A stretch of DNA of 64,000 bases from Deltaproteobacteria bacterium (GCA_020852955.1 JADYZW010000037.1:62001-126000), one strand, 5' to 3'. Counted from the stretch's first letter, positions 40,584-49,748 are shown. Made by a program: numbers and translations. Notes: generated by a model from the letters alone, not told the origin.

Positions 40584-41774
40584 CTAGGCCGCGGCCATGC
40601 GGGTACGGGCCAGCGCTTCGGCGACCAGGAGGCCCACCTTCGACTCGATGCCGAACGAGGTGTGGGTGCCGCCGTGCCATTCGATGCGGGGGCGGTCCCA
40701 GTGCTCCCAGAGGGCGCGGATCTGCCCGGTCGGGACGATGCGGTCGGCGACGCCGCCGAAGATGAAGAGGCGGTCGCTCGCGACGCGCGGCGCGAGCGCG
40801 AGCGGCGACACCAAACGCAGCAGGCGGCCGATCTGGTCGAACGAGATGCCGAAGCGCTCGACGAGTCCGCGGATGAACGGCGGGACGTGCCGCTCGACGA
40901 GCCCCATGACGTCGACCATCGGCATCCCCGCGATGACGCACGCGAGGTCGCTCTCGAGGCCGGCCGTGAGGGCCGCGACGCCGCCGCCGAGCGAGAGCCC
41001 ATAGAGTCCGACCGGCATGCCGTCGCGCGCGCGGAGCCAGGCGAGCAGCCGGCGAAGGTCCCACACGGCCTGCGCCTGCAAGTGCACGAGGTCGAGGATC
41101 TCGCCCGAGAAGAGCCCTTCGCCGCTCCGCCATCCGCTCGCGCGCGGACCGTGCAGGGGCAGGACGGGCAGCGCCAGGTTCACGCCGAGGGTCTCGTGCA
41201 GCCAGCGCGGGCTGAACTGGAAGAAGCCCGTGAGCGGCGACCCCGTGCGGTAGCCGTGCACGCAGACCAGCCAGGGGCGCGCCGGGCCGGGATGCTGCAG
41301 GAGCCAGACGTGCGCGGTGCGGTTGGCGGTGCGGTCATGCCAGCGGTCGCCGCCGGGCTCGCCGCGACGCGGCTCGAACCCGCTCGCGAAGGTCAGGTGG
41401 CGATACGTCCGTCCGAAGCTCGACGCGCTCTCGATCGCGCGCGGCTCGAGGGCGGGCGGCGGCAGGTGATAGCCGGTCGGATCGGCGACCCAGCCGGCCT
41501 CCTCGAAGAACGCGAGCGCGTCGGCGAGCTCGGCGCGCAGGCGTTCGCGGTCGGCGGCCTTGACGAAGCGGGCGAGGAGCACCTCGCTCATGAAGAAGAT
41601 CTCGTCGAAGACGACCTTCGCCGCGACGAGCGGCGAGAGGCCGATGCTCGGCAGATCGGTCGGCCCGTCCCCGCGCGGGGCGGGCGGGAGGAGCCAGCGG
41701 GTGGCGAGGACGCTCGGCGCGAGCAGGGCGCGCACGGCGACTTCGAGGGCGAGAGCGGCGGCGTCGTGGATCAT
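40584..41774 (-). CDS. Alpha/beta hydrolase
   Basis: 396 residues. The hydrolase core begins near residue 170 (PWLVCVHGYRTG, the oxyanion-hole segment after strand 3). The nucleophile elbow is GLYGLSLGGGVAAL (GxSxG), and the C-terminal WHGGTHTSFG supplies the likely catalytic His; FIFGGVADRIVP carries the usual acid. The 165 N-terminal residues are helical and unrecognised. Start at 41774 is chosen because AGAGGA precedes it and the upstream frame is low-complexity. Possible roles are esterase, lipase or thioesterase. It is convergent with the biotin carboxylase gene; the 216-nt gap between them shows no clear feature. Confidence 0.8.
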   Translation of the reverse strand: MIHDAAALALEVAVRALLAPSVLATRWLLPPAPRGDGPTDLPSIGLSPLVAAKVVFDEIFFMSEVLLARFVKAADRERLRAELADALAFFEEAGWVADPTGYHLPPPALEPRAIESASSFGRTYRHLTFASGFEPRRGEPGGDRWHDRTANRTAHVWLLQHPGPARPWLVCVHGYRTGSPLTGFFQFSPRWLHETLGVNLALPVLPLHGPRASGWRSGEGLFSGEILDLVHLQAQAVWDLRRLLAWLRARDGMPVGLYGLSLGGGVAALTAGLESDLACVIAGMPMVDVMGLVERHVPPFIRGLVERFGISFDQIGRLLRLVSPLALAPRVASDRLFIFGGVADRIVPTGQIRALWEHWDRPRIEWHGGTHTSFGIESKVGLLVAEALARTRMAAA

Positions 41775-41907
41775 CGATCCTCTCCGAACCAGCTCGAGGC
41801 TACCATGCGGCGACGCCGCTGTATGCGCGTCGTCGTGCGACGGCGGCGGCGCGGCGCGGAGCATGGGAGTGAAGTCCGTTCATGGGCGACTCCCGGGGGG
41901 TGCGCTC

Positions 41908-41937
41908 CTTTACGTCGGTCCGCGCGCGGTTGTAAAG
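41908..41937. promoter_or_regulatory. Inverted repeat overlapping a promoter upstream of the hydratase operon
   Basis: CTTTAC (41908-41913) and GTAAAG (41932-41937) form a perfect inverted repeat 18 nt apart. Read as a promoter, TTACGT (41910-41915), a 17-nt spacer and TAAAGC (41933-41938) fit, so the arms would cover both the -35 and -10 elements, a typical place for a dimeric repressor. Confidence 0.4.
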
Positions 41938-41980
41938 CTCCCACGCGCGACGCCATGGCGAGCGCCAGCGAGGAGGACAC

Positions 41981-42751
41981 GTGACGACGACGGTGACGCG
42001 CTACGAGGTGAGGCAAGGGGCGGCGTGGATCGTCCTCGATTCTCCCGGGAACCGGAACGCCCTCTCGGCCCCGCTGGTCGCCGAGCTCGGGGCGCACATG
42101 CATACGGCCTTCGCCGACCCCGCGGCGCGCGCGATCGTGCTCACGGGCGCCGGACCGGCGTTCTGCGCTGGCGCCGACCTCAAGAATCGGGGCGACGCGG
42201 TGGCGGCGGGCGGCGCGGGGGAGAACCCGTTCGTCGCGATCCTGCGGGCGATGTGGGACGGCCCGAAGCCGGTGATCGTGGCCGCGAACGGCCATGCGTT
42301 CGGCGGCGGCGTCGGCCTCGTCGCCGCCGCCGACATCGCGATCGCCGTGGACTCCGCGACCCTGAGCTTCAGCGAGGTCCGCGTCGGTGTCATACCGGCG
42401 ATGATCTCGGTCGTGGCGCTCCCGAAGCTCGGCGTGCACCACGCGATGCGGCTCTTCCTCACCGGCGCGCGTTTCTCGGCGGAGGAGGCCCGCGGCTACG
42501 GTCTGGTGCACCGAGTGGTGCCGGCGACCGAGCTCGCGGCGGCGGTGCAGGCCGAGGTCGATGCGATCGCGCTCGGCGGGCCGAACGCCGTCAGGGAAGC
42601 GAAGCGACTGGTCCGCACCGTCAGCCGGGTGTCGATGGACGAGGGCTTCGCGTACGCCGAAGCGAAGATCGCCGAGCTCTTCGCGTCGCCCGAGGCGGCG
42701 GAGGGCATGATGGCGTTCGCGACCAAGCGTCCGCCGAGCTGGGCAAGCTGA
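41981..42751 (+). CDS. Enoyl-CoA hydratase, LiuC/AtuE-like
   Basis: 256 residues of the crotonase family: the oxyanion-hole segments are GPAFCAGADLKN and ANGHAFGGGVGLVAAADI. The first catalytic Glu is kept in SFSEVRVGVIPAMIS. The place of the second Glu (AMEM in mitochondrial hydratase) is AMRL here. The IPAxIS motif and the MRLFLTGARFSAEEA segment resemble 3-methylglutaconyl-CoA hydratase (LiuC) and isohexenylglutaconyl-CoA hydratase (AtuE). These act after methylcrotonyl- or geranyl-CoA carboxylase. GAGGAGG precedes the GTG start. First gene of an operon with a GMC oxidoreductase (16-nt gap), its subunit 3 and an AtuA protein. Confidence 0.85.
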   Translation: MTTTVTRYEVRQGAAWIVLDSPGNRNALSAPLVAELGAHMHTAFADPAARAIVLTGAGPAFCAGADLKNRGDAVAAGGAGENPFVAILRAMWDGPKPVIVAANGHAFGGGVGLVAAADIAIAVDSATLSFSEVRVGVIPAMISVVALPKLGVHHAMRLFLTGARFSAEEARGYGLVHRVVPATELAAAVQAEVDAIALGGPNAVREAKRLVRTVSRVSMDEGFAYAEAKIAELFASPEAAEGMMAFATKRPPSWAS

Positions 42752-42767
42752 CGAAGGGGGCCGCATC

Positions 42768-44438
42768 ATGGCGAAGGACGACGGGTTCGACGTCTGTGTC
42801 ATCGGAACCGGCGCCGGCGGCGGCGTCATGGTCAAGGAACTCACGGCGGCCGGCTTCCGCGTCGTCGCGTTGCAGCGCGGACCGATGCTGTCGCCGGCGG
42901 ACTTCGCCGACGACGAGCTCGCGGTGATGATCCGCGACGCGCTCTTCTCGCCGCGCCAGCTCGAGACCTTCCGGCCGAACGACCGGACGCCCGCCGTGAG
43001 CGGGCGGTTCAACGCGACGGCCGACTGCGTCGGCGGCACGATGACGCACTGGTCGGCGTGGTCGTGGCGCTTCCGGCCCGACGACTTCCGGGTGCGCTCG
43101 CACGAGGGGCCTCTGGCGGGCGCGAGCCTCGCCGACTGGCCGTTCCCCTACGAGGAGATCGAGCCCTTCTACGAGAAGGCCGAAGGGGAGTTCGGCGTCT
43201 CGGGCGACGGATCGGCGAATCCCTTCGGAGCGCCGCGCCGGAAGGACTACCCGAACCCGCCGCATCCGGAGCGCGTGTCGAGCCGCCGCTTCCGCGCCGG
43301 AGCGGAGAGGCTCGGATGGCATCCCTTCCCCCTGCCGCTCGCGATCAATTCGCGCGCCTACGGCGGGCGGCCGCCCTGCATGTACGGAGGGGCGTGCTAC
43401 GGATTCGGGTGCCCCATCCACGCGAAGGCGACGTCGCTCTCAGTTTGCATCCCGCGGGCGCTCGCCACCGGCAAGCTCGACCTGCGCGCGAACGTGGTCG
43501 CGCGCGAGATCACGATCGGCAAGGACGGGCGGGCGAAGAGCGTCCGCTACCTCGACGAGGCCGGCAAGGAATACGAGGTGCGGGCGAGGCAGATCGTCGT
43601 CTCCGGCAACTCGATCGGATCCTCGCACCTGCTGCTGATGTCGCGGTCGGGATCGTTTCCGCAGGGGCTCGCCAACTCGAGCGGCCTCGTCGGCAAGAAC
43701 CTTACGTTCCACATCGTCCCGGCGGTCGGCTTCACGATCGACGAGCCGGCGCTCGGCTACACCGGCTTCAACGGCCACGTGGCCGTCGACGACCTGCACC
43801 CGAGCGACCCGAAGCGCGGGTTCATCCGGGGCGGCGTCATCGGCGAGCCGAACGCCGGCACCGCCACCCCGATTTTCCACTGGGTGCTCGTCGGCGCCGG
43901 GTATCCGATGGCGCAGGGCTTCGGGGCGCCGCTCAAGAAGTTCCTGAAGACGTTCCCGCGGACGATCCTGCTGGCGGCGGTGCTGGAAGACCTGCCGGTG
44001 GAGGCGAATCGCATCGATCTCGATCCGACCGTGAAGGACTCCTTCGGCTTGCCGGTGCCGCGCATCACGCACGGCCAGCACCCGAACGACCTCGCCATGT
44101 TCCGCTGGTATCAGAGGAAACTGATGGACCTGGCCGAAGCCTGCGGCGCGACCGAGAAGTGGCTGTCGCAGGTGCCGGGCTTCACGCTGATCGACGACAA
44201 GACGCCGATGAACGGGGGGCACGTCGGCCACTACATGGGCACCTGCCGCATGGGGACCGATCAGCAGGCGTCGGTGCTCGACCGGTGGTGCCGGACCCAC
44301 GACGTGCCGAACCTGTGGGTGGTCGACGGCAGCTGTTTTCCGACCTCCGGCGGCTACAACCCGACCCTCACGATCCTCGCCAACGCCTATCGCGTCGCGG
44401 ACCACTTCATCGCCGAGGCGAAGCGGCAGAATCTCTGA
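42768..44438 (+). CDS. GMC-family oxidoreductase (gluconate/choline dehydrogenase-like)
   Basis: 556 residues. The FAD-binding motif is VCVIGTGAGGGVMVKEL at residue 10. GGTMTHWSAWSWR is the second GMC signature, a Cys-rich segment MYGGACYGFGCPIH lies mid-protein, and GHYMGTCRMG and FPTSGGYNPTLTILANAYR form the conserved C-terminus. It has no signal peptide of its own. The next gene encodes a Tat-signal subunit 3, so the complex is probably folded in the cytoplasm and exported by co-transport. It would oxidise an alcohol, passing electrons to a cytochrome or quinone. AAGGGGG lies upstream of the start. Confidence 0.88.
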   Translation: MAKDDGFDVCVIGTGAGGGVMVKELTAAGFRVVALQRGPMLSPADFADDELAVMIRDALFSPRQLETFRPNDRTPAVSGRFNATADCVGGTMTHWSAWSWRFRPDDFRVRSHEGPLAGASLADWPFPYEEIEPFYEKAEGEFGVSGDGSANPFGAPRRKDYPNPPHPERVSSRRFRAGAERLGWHPFPLPLAINSRAYGGRPPCMYGGACYGFGCPIHAKATSLSVCIPRALATGKLDLRANVVAREITIGKDGRAKSVRYLDEAGKEYEVRARQIVVSGNSIGSSHLLLMSRSGSFPQGLANSSGLVGKNLTFHIVPAVGFTIDEPALGYTGFNGHVAVDDLHPSDPKRGFIRGGVIGEPNAGTATPIFHWVLVGAGYPMAQGFGAPLKKFLKTFPRTILLAAVLEDLPVEANRIDLDPTVKDSFGLPVPRITHGQHPNDLAMFRWYQRKLMDLAEACGATEKWLSQVPGFTLIDDKTPMNGGHVGHYMGTCRMGTDQQASVLDRWCRTHDVPNLWVVDGSCFPTSGGYNPTLTILANAYRVADHFIAEAKRQNL

Positions 44439-44450
44439 AGGAGCCGAGCC

Positions 44451-45059
44451 ATGACCATCAGCCGACGCGACTTCCTGCTCCGGAGCGCGCTCTACGGGGG
44501 CGCCGTCTGGGCCGCCGTGAACGTGCCGCGGCCGCGCGCCCTCGCCGCGGCCGCGGCGTCGGCGACGCCCGCCGTGCTGACGCCCGGGCAATGGAGGCTC
44601 GTGGAGGCGATCACCGGCCGCATCATCCCGAGCGACGACGAGCCCGGTGCGGTCGAGGCGGGCGTCGTGAACTTCATCGACAAAGCCCTCGCTCACGAGG
44701 ACGCGGCGCTGGCTCCGGTCTACGCCGCGGGGCTCGCGGGCATCGACGCGGTCGCCGCGAAGCGGTTCCGGAAGCCCTTCGTCGCGCTCGGCGCCGGGGA
44801 GCAGGACGAGATCCTCGCGGTTCTCGAGAGCGGGAAAGCCGCGGGCTGGCCGGAGGGCCCGGTCGGGGCCGGGGACTTCTTCGCGGCCGTTCGCGCGCAC
44901 ACGGTCTTCGGCTTCCTCGCCGACCCGAGCTACGGGGGCAATCGCGGCTGGGTCGGCTGGAAGGTCGTCGGCTATCCTGGCCGCCAGCACCATCGCGGCG
45001 GCTACACGGCGCCGCAGATGCTCGGCACGGAGCCGATCGTGCCGGTGTGGAAGAGCTGA
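44451..45059 (+). CDS. Gluconate 2-dehydrogenase subunit 3-like protein with Tat signal
   Basis: 202 residues with a Tat signal peptide (ISRRDFLLRSALYGG, then ALAAAAA). The mature part matches the gluconate 2-dehydrogenase subunit 3 family: LTPGQWRLVEAITGRIIPSD, AGVVNFIDKAL, FFAAVRAHTVFGFLADPSYGGNRGWVGWKVVGYPG (given here as two motifs, FFAAVRAHTVFGF and YGGNRGWVGWK). It starts 12 nt after the GMC oxidoreductase stop. The family acts as the small partner that carries the flavoprotein across the membrane by the Tat route. Confidence 0.88.
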   Translation: MTISRRDFLLRSALYGGAVWAAVNVPRPRALAAAAASATPAVLTPGQWRLVEAITGRIIPSDDEPGAVEAGVVNFIDKALAHEDAALAPVYAAGLAGIDAVAAKRFRKPFVALGAGEQDEILAVLESGKAAGWPEGPVGAGDFFAAVRAHTVFGFLADPSYGGNRGWVGWKVVGYPGRQHHRGGYTAPQMLGTEPIVPVWKS

Positions 45060-45082
45060 ATCCGACGCGATAGGACGTGGCG

Positions 45083-46840
45083 ATGACCGACATCCTGCGC
45101 ATCGCGAATTGCAGCGGCTTCTACGGCGACCGCTTGGGCGCCGCCCGCGAGATGGTCGAGGGCGGCCCGATCGACGTCTTGACCGGGGACTATCTCGCCG
45201 AGCTGACGCTGATGATCCTCTTGAAGGACAAGCTGAAGGACGGATCGCTCGGCTACGCGCGCACCTTCCTCCGCCAGCTCGAGGAGATCGCGGTCGCCTG
45301 CAAGGAGCGCGGCATCAAGATCGTGGTGAACGCCGGCGGACTGAACCCGGCGGGCTGCGCGGCGGCGGCGCGCGCGCTCTACGAGCGGCTGGGGGTCCGC
45401 GCGGTGGTCGCCCATCTCGAGGGCGACGATATCCTCCCGAAGCTCGAGGCGCTGCAGGCGGGCGGCGAGCGGCTCGCGCACCTCGACCAGGGCCATCCGC
45501 TCTCGGATCTGAAGGCGCCGGTGCTGTCCGCCAACGCCTACCTCGGGGGTTGGGGCATCGCGGCCGCCCTCGAACGCGGGGCGGACCTCGTCGTCTGTCC
45601 GCGCGTCACCGACGCCGCGCTCACGCTCGGACCGGCGGCGTGGAAGCACGGGTGGCGGCGCGACGACTGGGACCGGCTCGCGGCGGGCGTCGTCGCGGGC
45701 CACATCATCGAGTGCGGCGCGCAGACGACCGGCGGCAACTACGCCTTCTTCAAGGAGGTGCCCGACCTCACGCATCCCGGGTTCCCGATCGCGGAGATGC
45801 GCGCCGACGGCAGCTTCGTGATCACCAAGCATCCCGGGACGGGCGGGCTGGTGTCGGTCGGCACCGTCACGGCGCAGCTGCTCTACGAGATCGGCGGGCC
45901 GCGCTACCCGAACCCCGACGTGACCGCGCGCTTCGACACGATCCGCGTCGAGCAGGAGGGCCCGGATCGCGTGCTCGTGCACGGGATCAAGGGCGAGCCG
46001 CCTCCGCCGACCACGAAGGTCTGCATCAACTACTTCGGGGGCTACAAGAACAGCATGACCTTCGTGCTGGCCGGGCTCGACATCGAGGAGAAGGCGCGGC
46101 TCGCGGAGGAGACGCTCTGGACGCTCGTCGGAGGGCGCGAGCGCTTCGCCGAGACGCGCGCGACCCTGCGCCGCGGCGACCGCCCGGACCCGGACACGAA
46201 CGAGGAGGCCTTCGCGCACCTCACGGTCAGCGTGAAGGATCCCGACGCGCACAAGGTCGGCCGCGCGTTCTCCGGGAAGGTCGTCGAGATGGCGCTCGCG
46301 AGCTATCCCGGGTTCTTCATGACGAGCCCGCCGAGCGAAGGATCGCAGATCGGCGTGTACTGGCCGACGCTGGTACCGTCGGCGGCGGTCGAGCAGCGGC
46401 TCGTGCTCGGCGAGTCGTCGATCCCGATTCCGCACGTCGATCCCCCCGCGACCTTCGCGGGGCCGCCGCCGCCGGCGATCGCGCTTCCGCCCGCGCCGAC
46501 CGGACCCACGCGCGCGGTGCCCCTCGGGACGATCTGCGGCGCCCGCTCGGGCGACAAGGGCGGCAACGGCAACGTGGGCGTCTGGGTGCGGACGCCCGCG
46601 GCGTATCGCTGGCTCGCGGACTATCTGACCGTCGCCCGCCTGCGCGAGCTGCTCAGCGAGGCGCGGACGCTCGAGGTCGAACGTTTCGAGCTCCCGAACC
46701 TGCTCGCGCTGAACTTCGTGCTGCAGGGGCTCCTCGGCGACGGCGTCGCGGCCTCGCTCCGCAGCGATCCGCAGGCGAAGAGCCTCGGCGAATACCTGCG
46801 CGCCAAGGTCGTTCCGATCCCGACCGCGCTGCTCGGCTGA
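45083..46840 (+). CDS. AtuA-family protein (acyclic terpene utilization type)
   Basis: 585 residues. The N-terminal domain has the AtuA pattern: IANCSGFYGDRLGAAREM, IDVLTGDYLAELTLMIL, KIVVNAGGLNPAGCAAA and ADLVVCPRVTDAALTLGPA. The C-terminal 110 residues match the small AtuA-like domain (ICGARSGDKGGNGNVGVWVR). AtuA is essential for citronellol/geraniol use in Pseudomonas but its reaction is not established. ATG 45083 is preferred to GTG 45077 because AGGA sits 7 nt before it. Last gene of the operon from 41981; a clear terminator follows. Together with the LiuC/AtuE-like hydratase it supports branched acyl-CoA or terpenoid catabolism. Confidence 0.87.
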   Translation: MTDILRIANCSGFYGDRLGAAREMVEGGPIDVLTGDYLAELTLMILLKDKLKDGSLGYARTFLRQLEEIAVACKERGIKIVVNAGGLNPAGCAAAARALYERLGVRAVVAHLEGDDILPKLEALQAGGERLAHLDQGHPLSDLKAPVLSANAYLGGWGIAAALERGADLVVCPRVTDAALTLGPAAWKHGWRRDDWDRLAAGVVAGHIIECGAQTTGGNYAFFKEVPDLTHPGFPIAEMRADGSFVITKHPGTGGLVSVGTVTAQLLYEIGGPRYPNPDVTARFDTIRVEQEGPDRVLVHGIKGEPPPPTTKVCINYFGGYKNSMTFVLAGLDIEEKARLAEETLWTLVGGRERFAETRATLRRGDRPDPDTNEEAFAHLTVSVKDPDAHKVGRAFSGKVVEMALASYPGFFMTSPPSEGSQIGVYWPTLVPSAAVEQRLVLGESSIPIPHVDPPATFAGPPPPAIALPPAPTGPTRAVPLGTICGARSGDKGGNGNVGVWVRTPAAYRWLADYLTVARLRELLSEARTLEVERFELPNLLALNFVLQGLLGDGVAASLRSDPQAKSLGEYLRAKVVPIPTALLG

Positions 46841-46857
46841 TCCCGCGTCACCTCCCT

Positions 46858-46880
46858 GACCCGGCGCTTTTTGCCGGGTC
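46858..46880 (+). terminator. Intrinsic terminator after the AtuA operon
   Basis: GACCCGGC (46858-46865), a GCTTTTT loop and GCCGGGTC (46873-46880): a perfect 8-bp GC-rich stem 18 nt after the stop codon, followed by GTTTCG. It is the most classical terminator in the window. Confidence 0.75.
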
Positions 46881-46973
46881 GTTTCGTCCGCCGGGCGGGC
46901 GCGCCGCCGCGTGCGGACGGCCGCCGGCGCGGGCACGGAACCTGCTCCCGCTCGAGGCGGGGAGACGGGAGCG

Positions 46974-49748
46974 ATGCGGGGTGGCAGGTGGTGGGTCGTG
47001 GTCGGCGCGGCGGTGCTCGTGGGGACGCCGACGTTCGCGACTCCGGCCGGCGCGACCGCCCCGGTCTTCGGCCCCGCCGCGCCGGTCGTCGCCGACGCCG
47101 CGGGCGATGCCGGTAACGACGGCGCGCCGCGGATCGTGACCGACGGGCAGGGCGCGTGGATCACGGTGTGGACGGCCACCCGCGGCGGGGGCGGGATCCT
47201 CGGGCCGGACGCCGACGTGCTCGCGGCGCGCTCGAGCGATCTCGGGATCTCGTGGAGCCTGCCGGTCGCGGTGAACGCTGGCGCGGCGACCGATGCCGAG
47301 TTCGACTTCGCCCCGGCGCTCGCGACCGACGGGCGCGGGCTCTGGATCGCGGTCTGGGTCGCGAGCCACGGCCCGGATACGGACCTCTTCAGCGCGCGCT
47401 CGACCGACGCCGGGCAGAGTTGGAGCGCGGCGCAGCCGCTCCACGCCGACGCCGCCGGCGACGCGGCCAACGACGACCATCCGCAGATCGCGACCGACGG
47501 GCTCGGCACGTGGATCGTCGTCTGGGACGCGAATGCGCGGGCGGGCGGCGACCGCGACGTCTTCGCCGCGCGCTCCGTCGATGGGGGCCTCACCTGGAGC
47601 CCGCCCGCGCCCATCGCCGCCGGTGCGACGACCGATCGGGGCAGCGACCAGCGTCCGCAGCTCGCGACCGACGGCGACGGGCGCTGGGTGGTCGTCTGGG
47701 CCTCGAGCGACACGCTCGGCGGCGTCAAGGGAAACGACTTCGACATCCTGACCGCGCGCTCGACCGACGGGGGCGCGACGTGGAGCCCGCCGGCGGCCCT
47801 GAATGGCAACGCGGCGAGCGACACGGGCCTCGACGACCGGCCGCAGATCGTCACCGACGGGGCGGGCACCTGGGTCGTGGCGTGGGTCTCCGACGAAAAC
47901 CTCGGCGGCGCGCTCGGCACCGACCTGGACGTCCTGACCGCGCGCTCGACCGACGGCGGCGCGACGTGGAGCGCGCCCGCGGCGCTCAACACCAACGCCG
48001 CCGCCGACGCCGGAGAGGACGGCGCGCCCGCGCTCGCGACCGACGGCGCCGGGACGTGGGTCGCGGCGTGGGAATCCACCGACACGCTCGGCGGGGCCCT
48101 CGGCGACGACTACGACGTGATCATGGCACACTCGATCGACGGCGGCGCGCACTGGTCGGCACCGCGCGCGCTCGATCCCGACGCCGCGCGCGATGCCCGG
48201 CGCGACGTCGCGGTGCAGCTCGCGATCGCGGACGGGGTCTGGAACGCGGTGTGGGCGGTGAGCGCGGGGGTCTTCGGGACGGACACCGACGTCGTCCGGG
48301 CGGGTGGTCGCGAGCGCTGCGGCGACGGCGTCGTGGATCCCGGCGAGCAGTGCGACGACGGGAACGTGCGTGGCGGCGACGTGTGTCCCGCGAGCTGCGA
48401 GTTCCCCCCGAGCGTGACGACACCGACGCCGACGCCGGGAGCCGGCGTCACCAGCGCTCCCGCCGGCAACGCCACGCCCACCGCGGAGCCGAGCGGAACG
48501 CCCGGAGCGCCGACGGGGCATCCTGCGGACACGCCGACGCCGGGCGCGAGCGACGCGCCGACGCCGACGCCGACGGCGAGCGCGGGCGAGGAACCGACGG
48601 CAACGCCCGACGAGGAGGCGAGTGCGACGCCGACTACGACGCCGACGCTCGCTCCGATCCCGCCCGCCACGGCAACACCCACCGCCGCGCCCGGCGGCAG
48701 CGGCGGCCCGACCGCGAGCGCGACGCCGCGTCCCGCGCCGACCTTCGCGGGTAGCCTCGCCGGCGCGGCGCGCGCGAAGGCCGCGGTCGCGTGCCAGCGC
48801 GCGCTCTTCAAGGCGGGCGCGCAGGTCGTCGGCGCGCGACTCGGCAAGCTCGGCGGCTGCGCCCGGGCGGTGCACCGCTGCGTGCAAACCAGGCCCGGCG
48901 ACGGGGCTTGCCTCGCGAAGGCGGGAACGCGCTGCCGGAACGCGCTCGCAGCCCTGGCGACCACCGATGAGAAGCAGTCGGTGGGGGTGCGCCGGCGGTG
49001 TGGCGGGAACGTGCCGCTCGCGGATCTGCTGGCGCCGGCCGGTCTCGGCTACGCGGGGACTGCGTGCGGCGCGGAGGCGGAGTCGCTCGACGATCTCCTC
49101 GTCTGCGTGATCGGCGCCCATGCGTGCGCGAGCTCCGGAATCCTCGCGATCCTGCAGCCACGCGTCAAAGAGCTCCTGCGGCTGCCGGGCATGAACGCGT
49201 CGACGCTCGACAGCGTCGCGTGCCTCCCCGACCACGGCGGCGACGGCGAGAGCGTCGGCGATCCGGGTGGGGCGGGGAAGACCCTCGATGCGTGCACCGC
49301 CGCCATCGTGAAGGCGGGAACCGGGTTTGCCAGGAAGCGGCTCGCGCGCCTGGCGAAGTGCGTAGACGGCCTCTTCGCCTGCGTGCAGACCGCGTCCGAC
49401 GACGGCGCCTGCCTCACGAAGGCGCGCGCGAAGTGCGAACAGGGCGGCGTGGCGAGCGTCGCTGAGGAGGGCAGCCTGGCGCGCACCGTCGCGGCGCGCT
49501 GCGGCGAGGCGCTGATCCCGTACGCCACCCTGCGCGCGGCGCCCGCCGCCAACCTCGCCGCGCTCGACGCCGCGTGCGCGGCGGTCGGCGTGCCGGAGCT
49601 CACGTCGCTGGCCGACTATCAGCGATGCGTCGTGCGGAGCGACGCGTGCCGCGTCGAGGCGCTGGTCGCGGCGCAGGCGCCACGGGCGGAGGAACTCCTC
49701 GCCGTCGTGGGGCGGTCGCTCGCGAGCCCCGCCTGTTCGGCGCGCTGA
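46974..49748 (+). CDS. Secreted multidomain protein: Asp-box repeats, disulfide repeat, stalk, two Cys-rich helical domains
   Basis: 924 residues. After a signal peptide (WWVVVGAAVLVGTPTFA), residues 40-435 hold about seven sialidase-type repeats with Asp-box motifs (RSTDGGATWS, RSVDGGLTWS, SIDGGAHWS), each preceded by IVTDGAGTWVVAW. This is a likely beta-propeller; the arginine triad of true sialidases is not seen. One DUF4215 repeat (CGDGVVDPGEQCDDGN), a Thr/Pro stalk (475-590) and two copies of a Cys-rich helical domain follow (about 600-765 and 766-924, CQRALFKAG and CTAAIVKAG). Start supported by GGGAG. A binding protein at the cell surface is the likeliest role; no enzymatic call is made. 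Confidence 0.77.
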   Translation: MRGGRWWVVVGAAVLVGTPTFATPAGATAPVFGPAAPVVADAAGDAGNDGAPRIVTDGQGAWITVWTATRGGGGILGPDADVLAARSSDLGISWSLPVAVNAGAATDAEFDFAPALATDGRGLWIAVWVASHGPDTDLFSARSTDAGQSWSAAQPLHADAAGDAANDDHPQIATDGLGTWIVVWDANARAGGDRDVFAARSVDGGLTWSPPAPIAAGATTDRGSDQRPQLATDGDGRWVVVWASSDTLGGVKGNDFDILTARSTDGGATWSPPAALNGNAASDTGLDDRPQIVTDGAGTWVVAWVSDENLGGALGTDLDVLTARSTDGGATWSAPAALNTNAAADAGEDGAPALATDGAGTWVAAWESTDTLGGALGDDYDVIMAHSIDGGAHWSAPRALDPDAARDARRDVAVQLAIADGVWNAVWAVSAGVFGTDTDVVRAGGRERCGDGVVDPGEQCDDGNVRGGDVCPASCEFPPSVTTPTPTPGAGVTSAPAGNATPTAEPSGTPGAPTGHPADTPTPGASDAPTPTPTASAGEEPTATPDEEASATPTTTPTLAPIPPATATPTAAPGGSGGPTASATPRPAPTFAGSLAGAARAKAAVACQRALFKAGAQVVGARLGKLGGCARAVHRCVQTRPGDGACLAKAGTRCRNALAALATTDEKQSVGVRRRCGGNVPLADLLAPAGLGYAGTACGAEAESLDDLLVCVIGAHACASSGILAILQPRVKELLRLPGMNASTLDSVACLPDHGGDGESVGDPGGAGKTLDACTAAIVKAGTGFARKRLARLAKCVDGLFACVQTASDDGACLTKARAKCEQGGVASVAEEGSLARTVAARCGEALIPYATLRAAPAANLAALDAACAAVGVPELTSLADYQRCVVRSDACRVEALVAAQAPRAEELLAVVGRSLASPACSAR

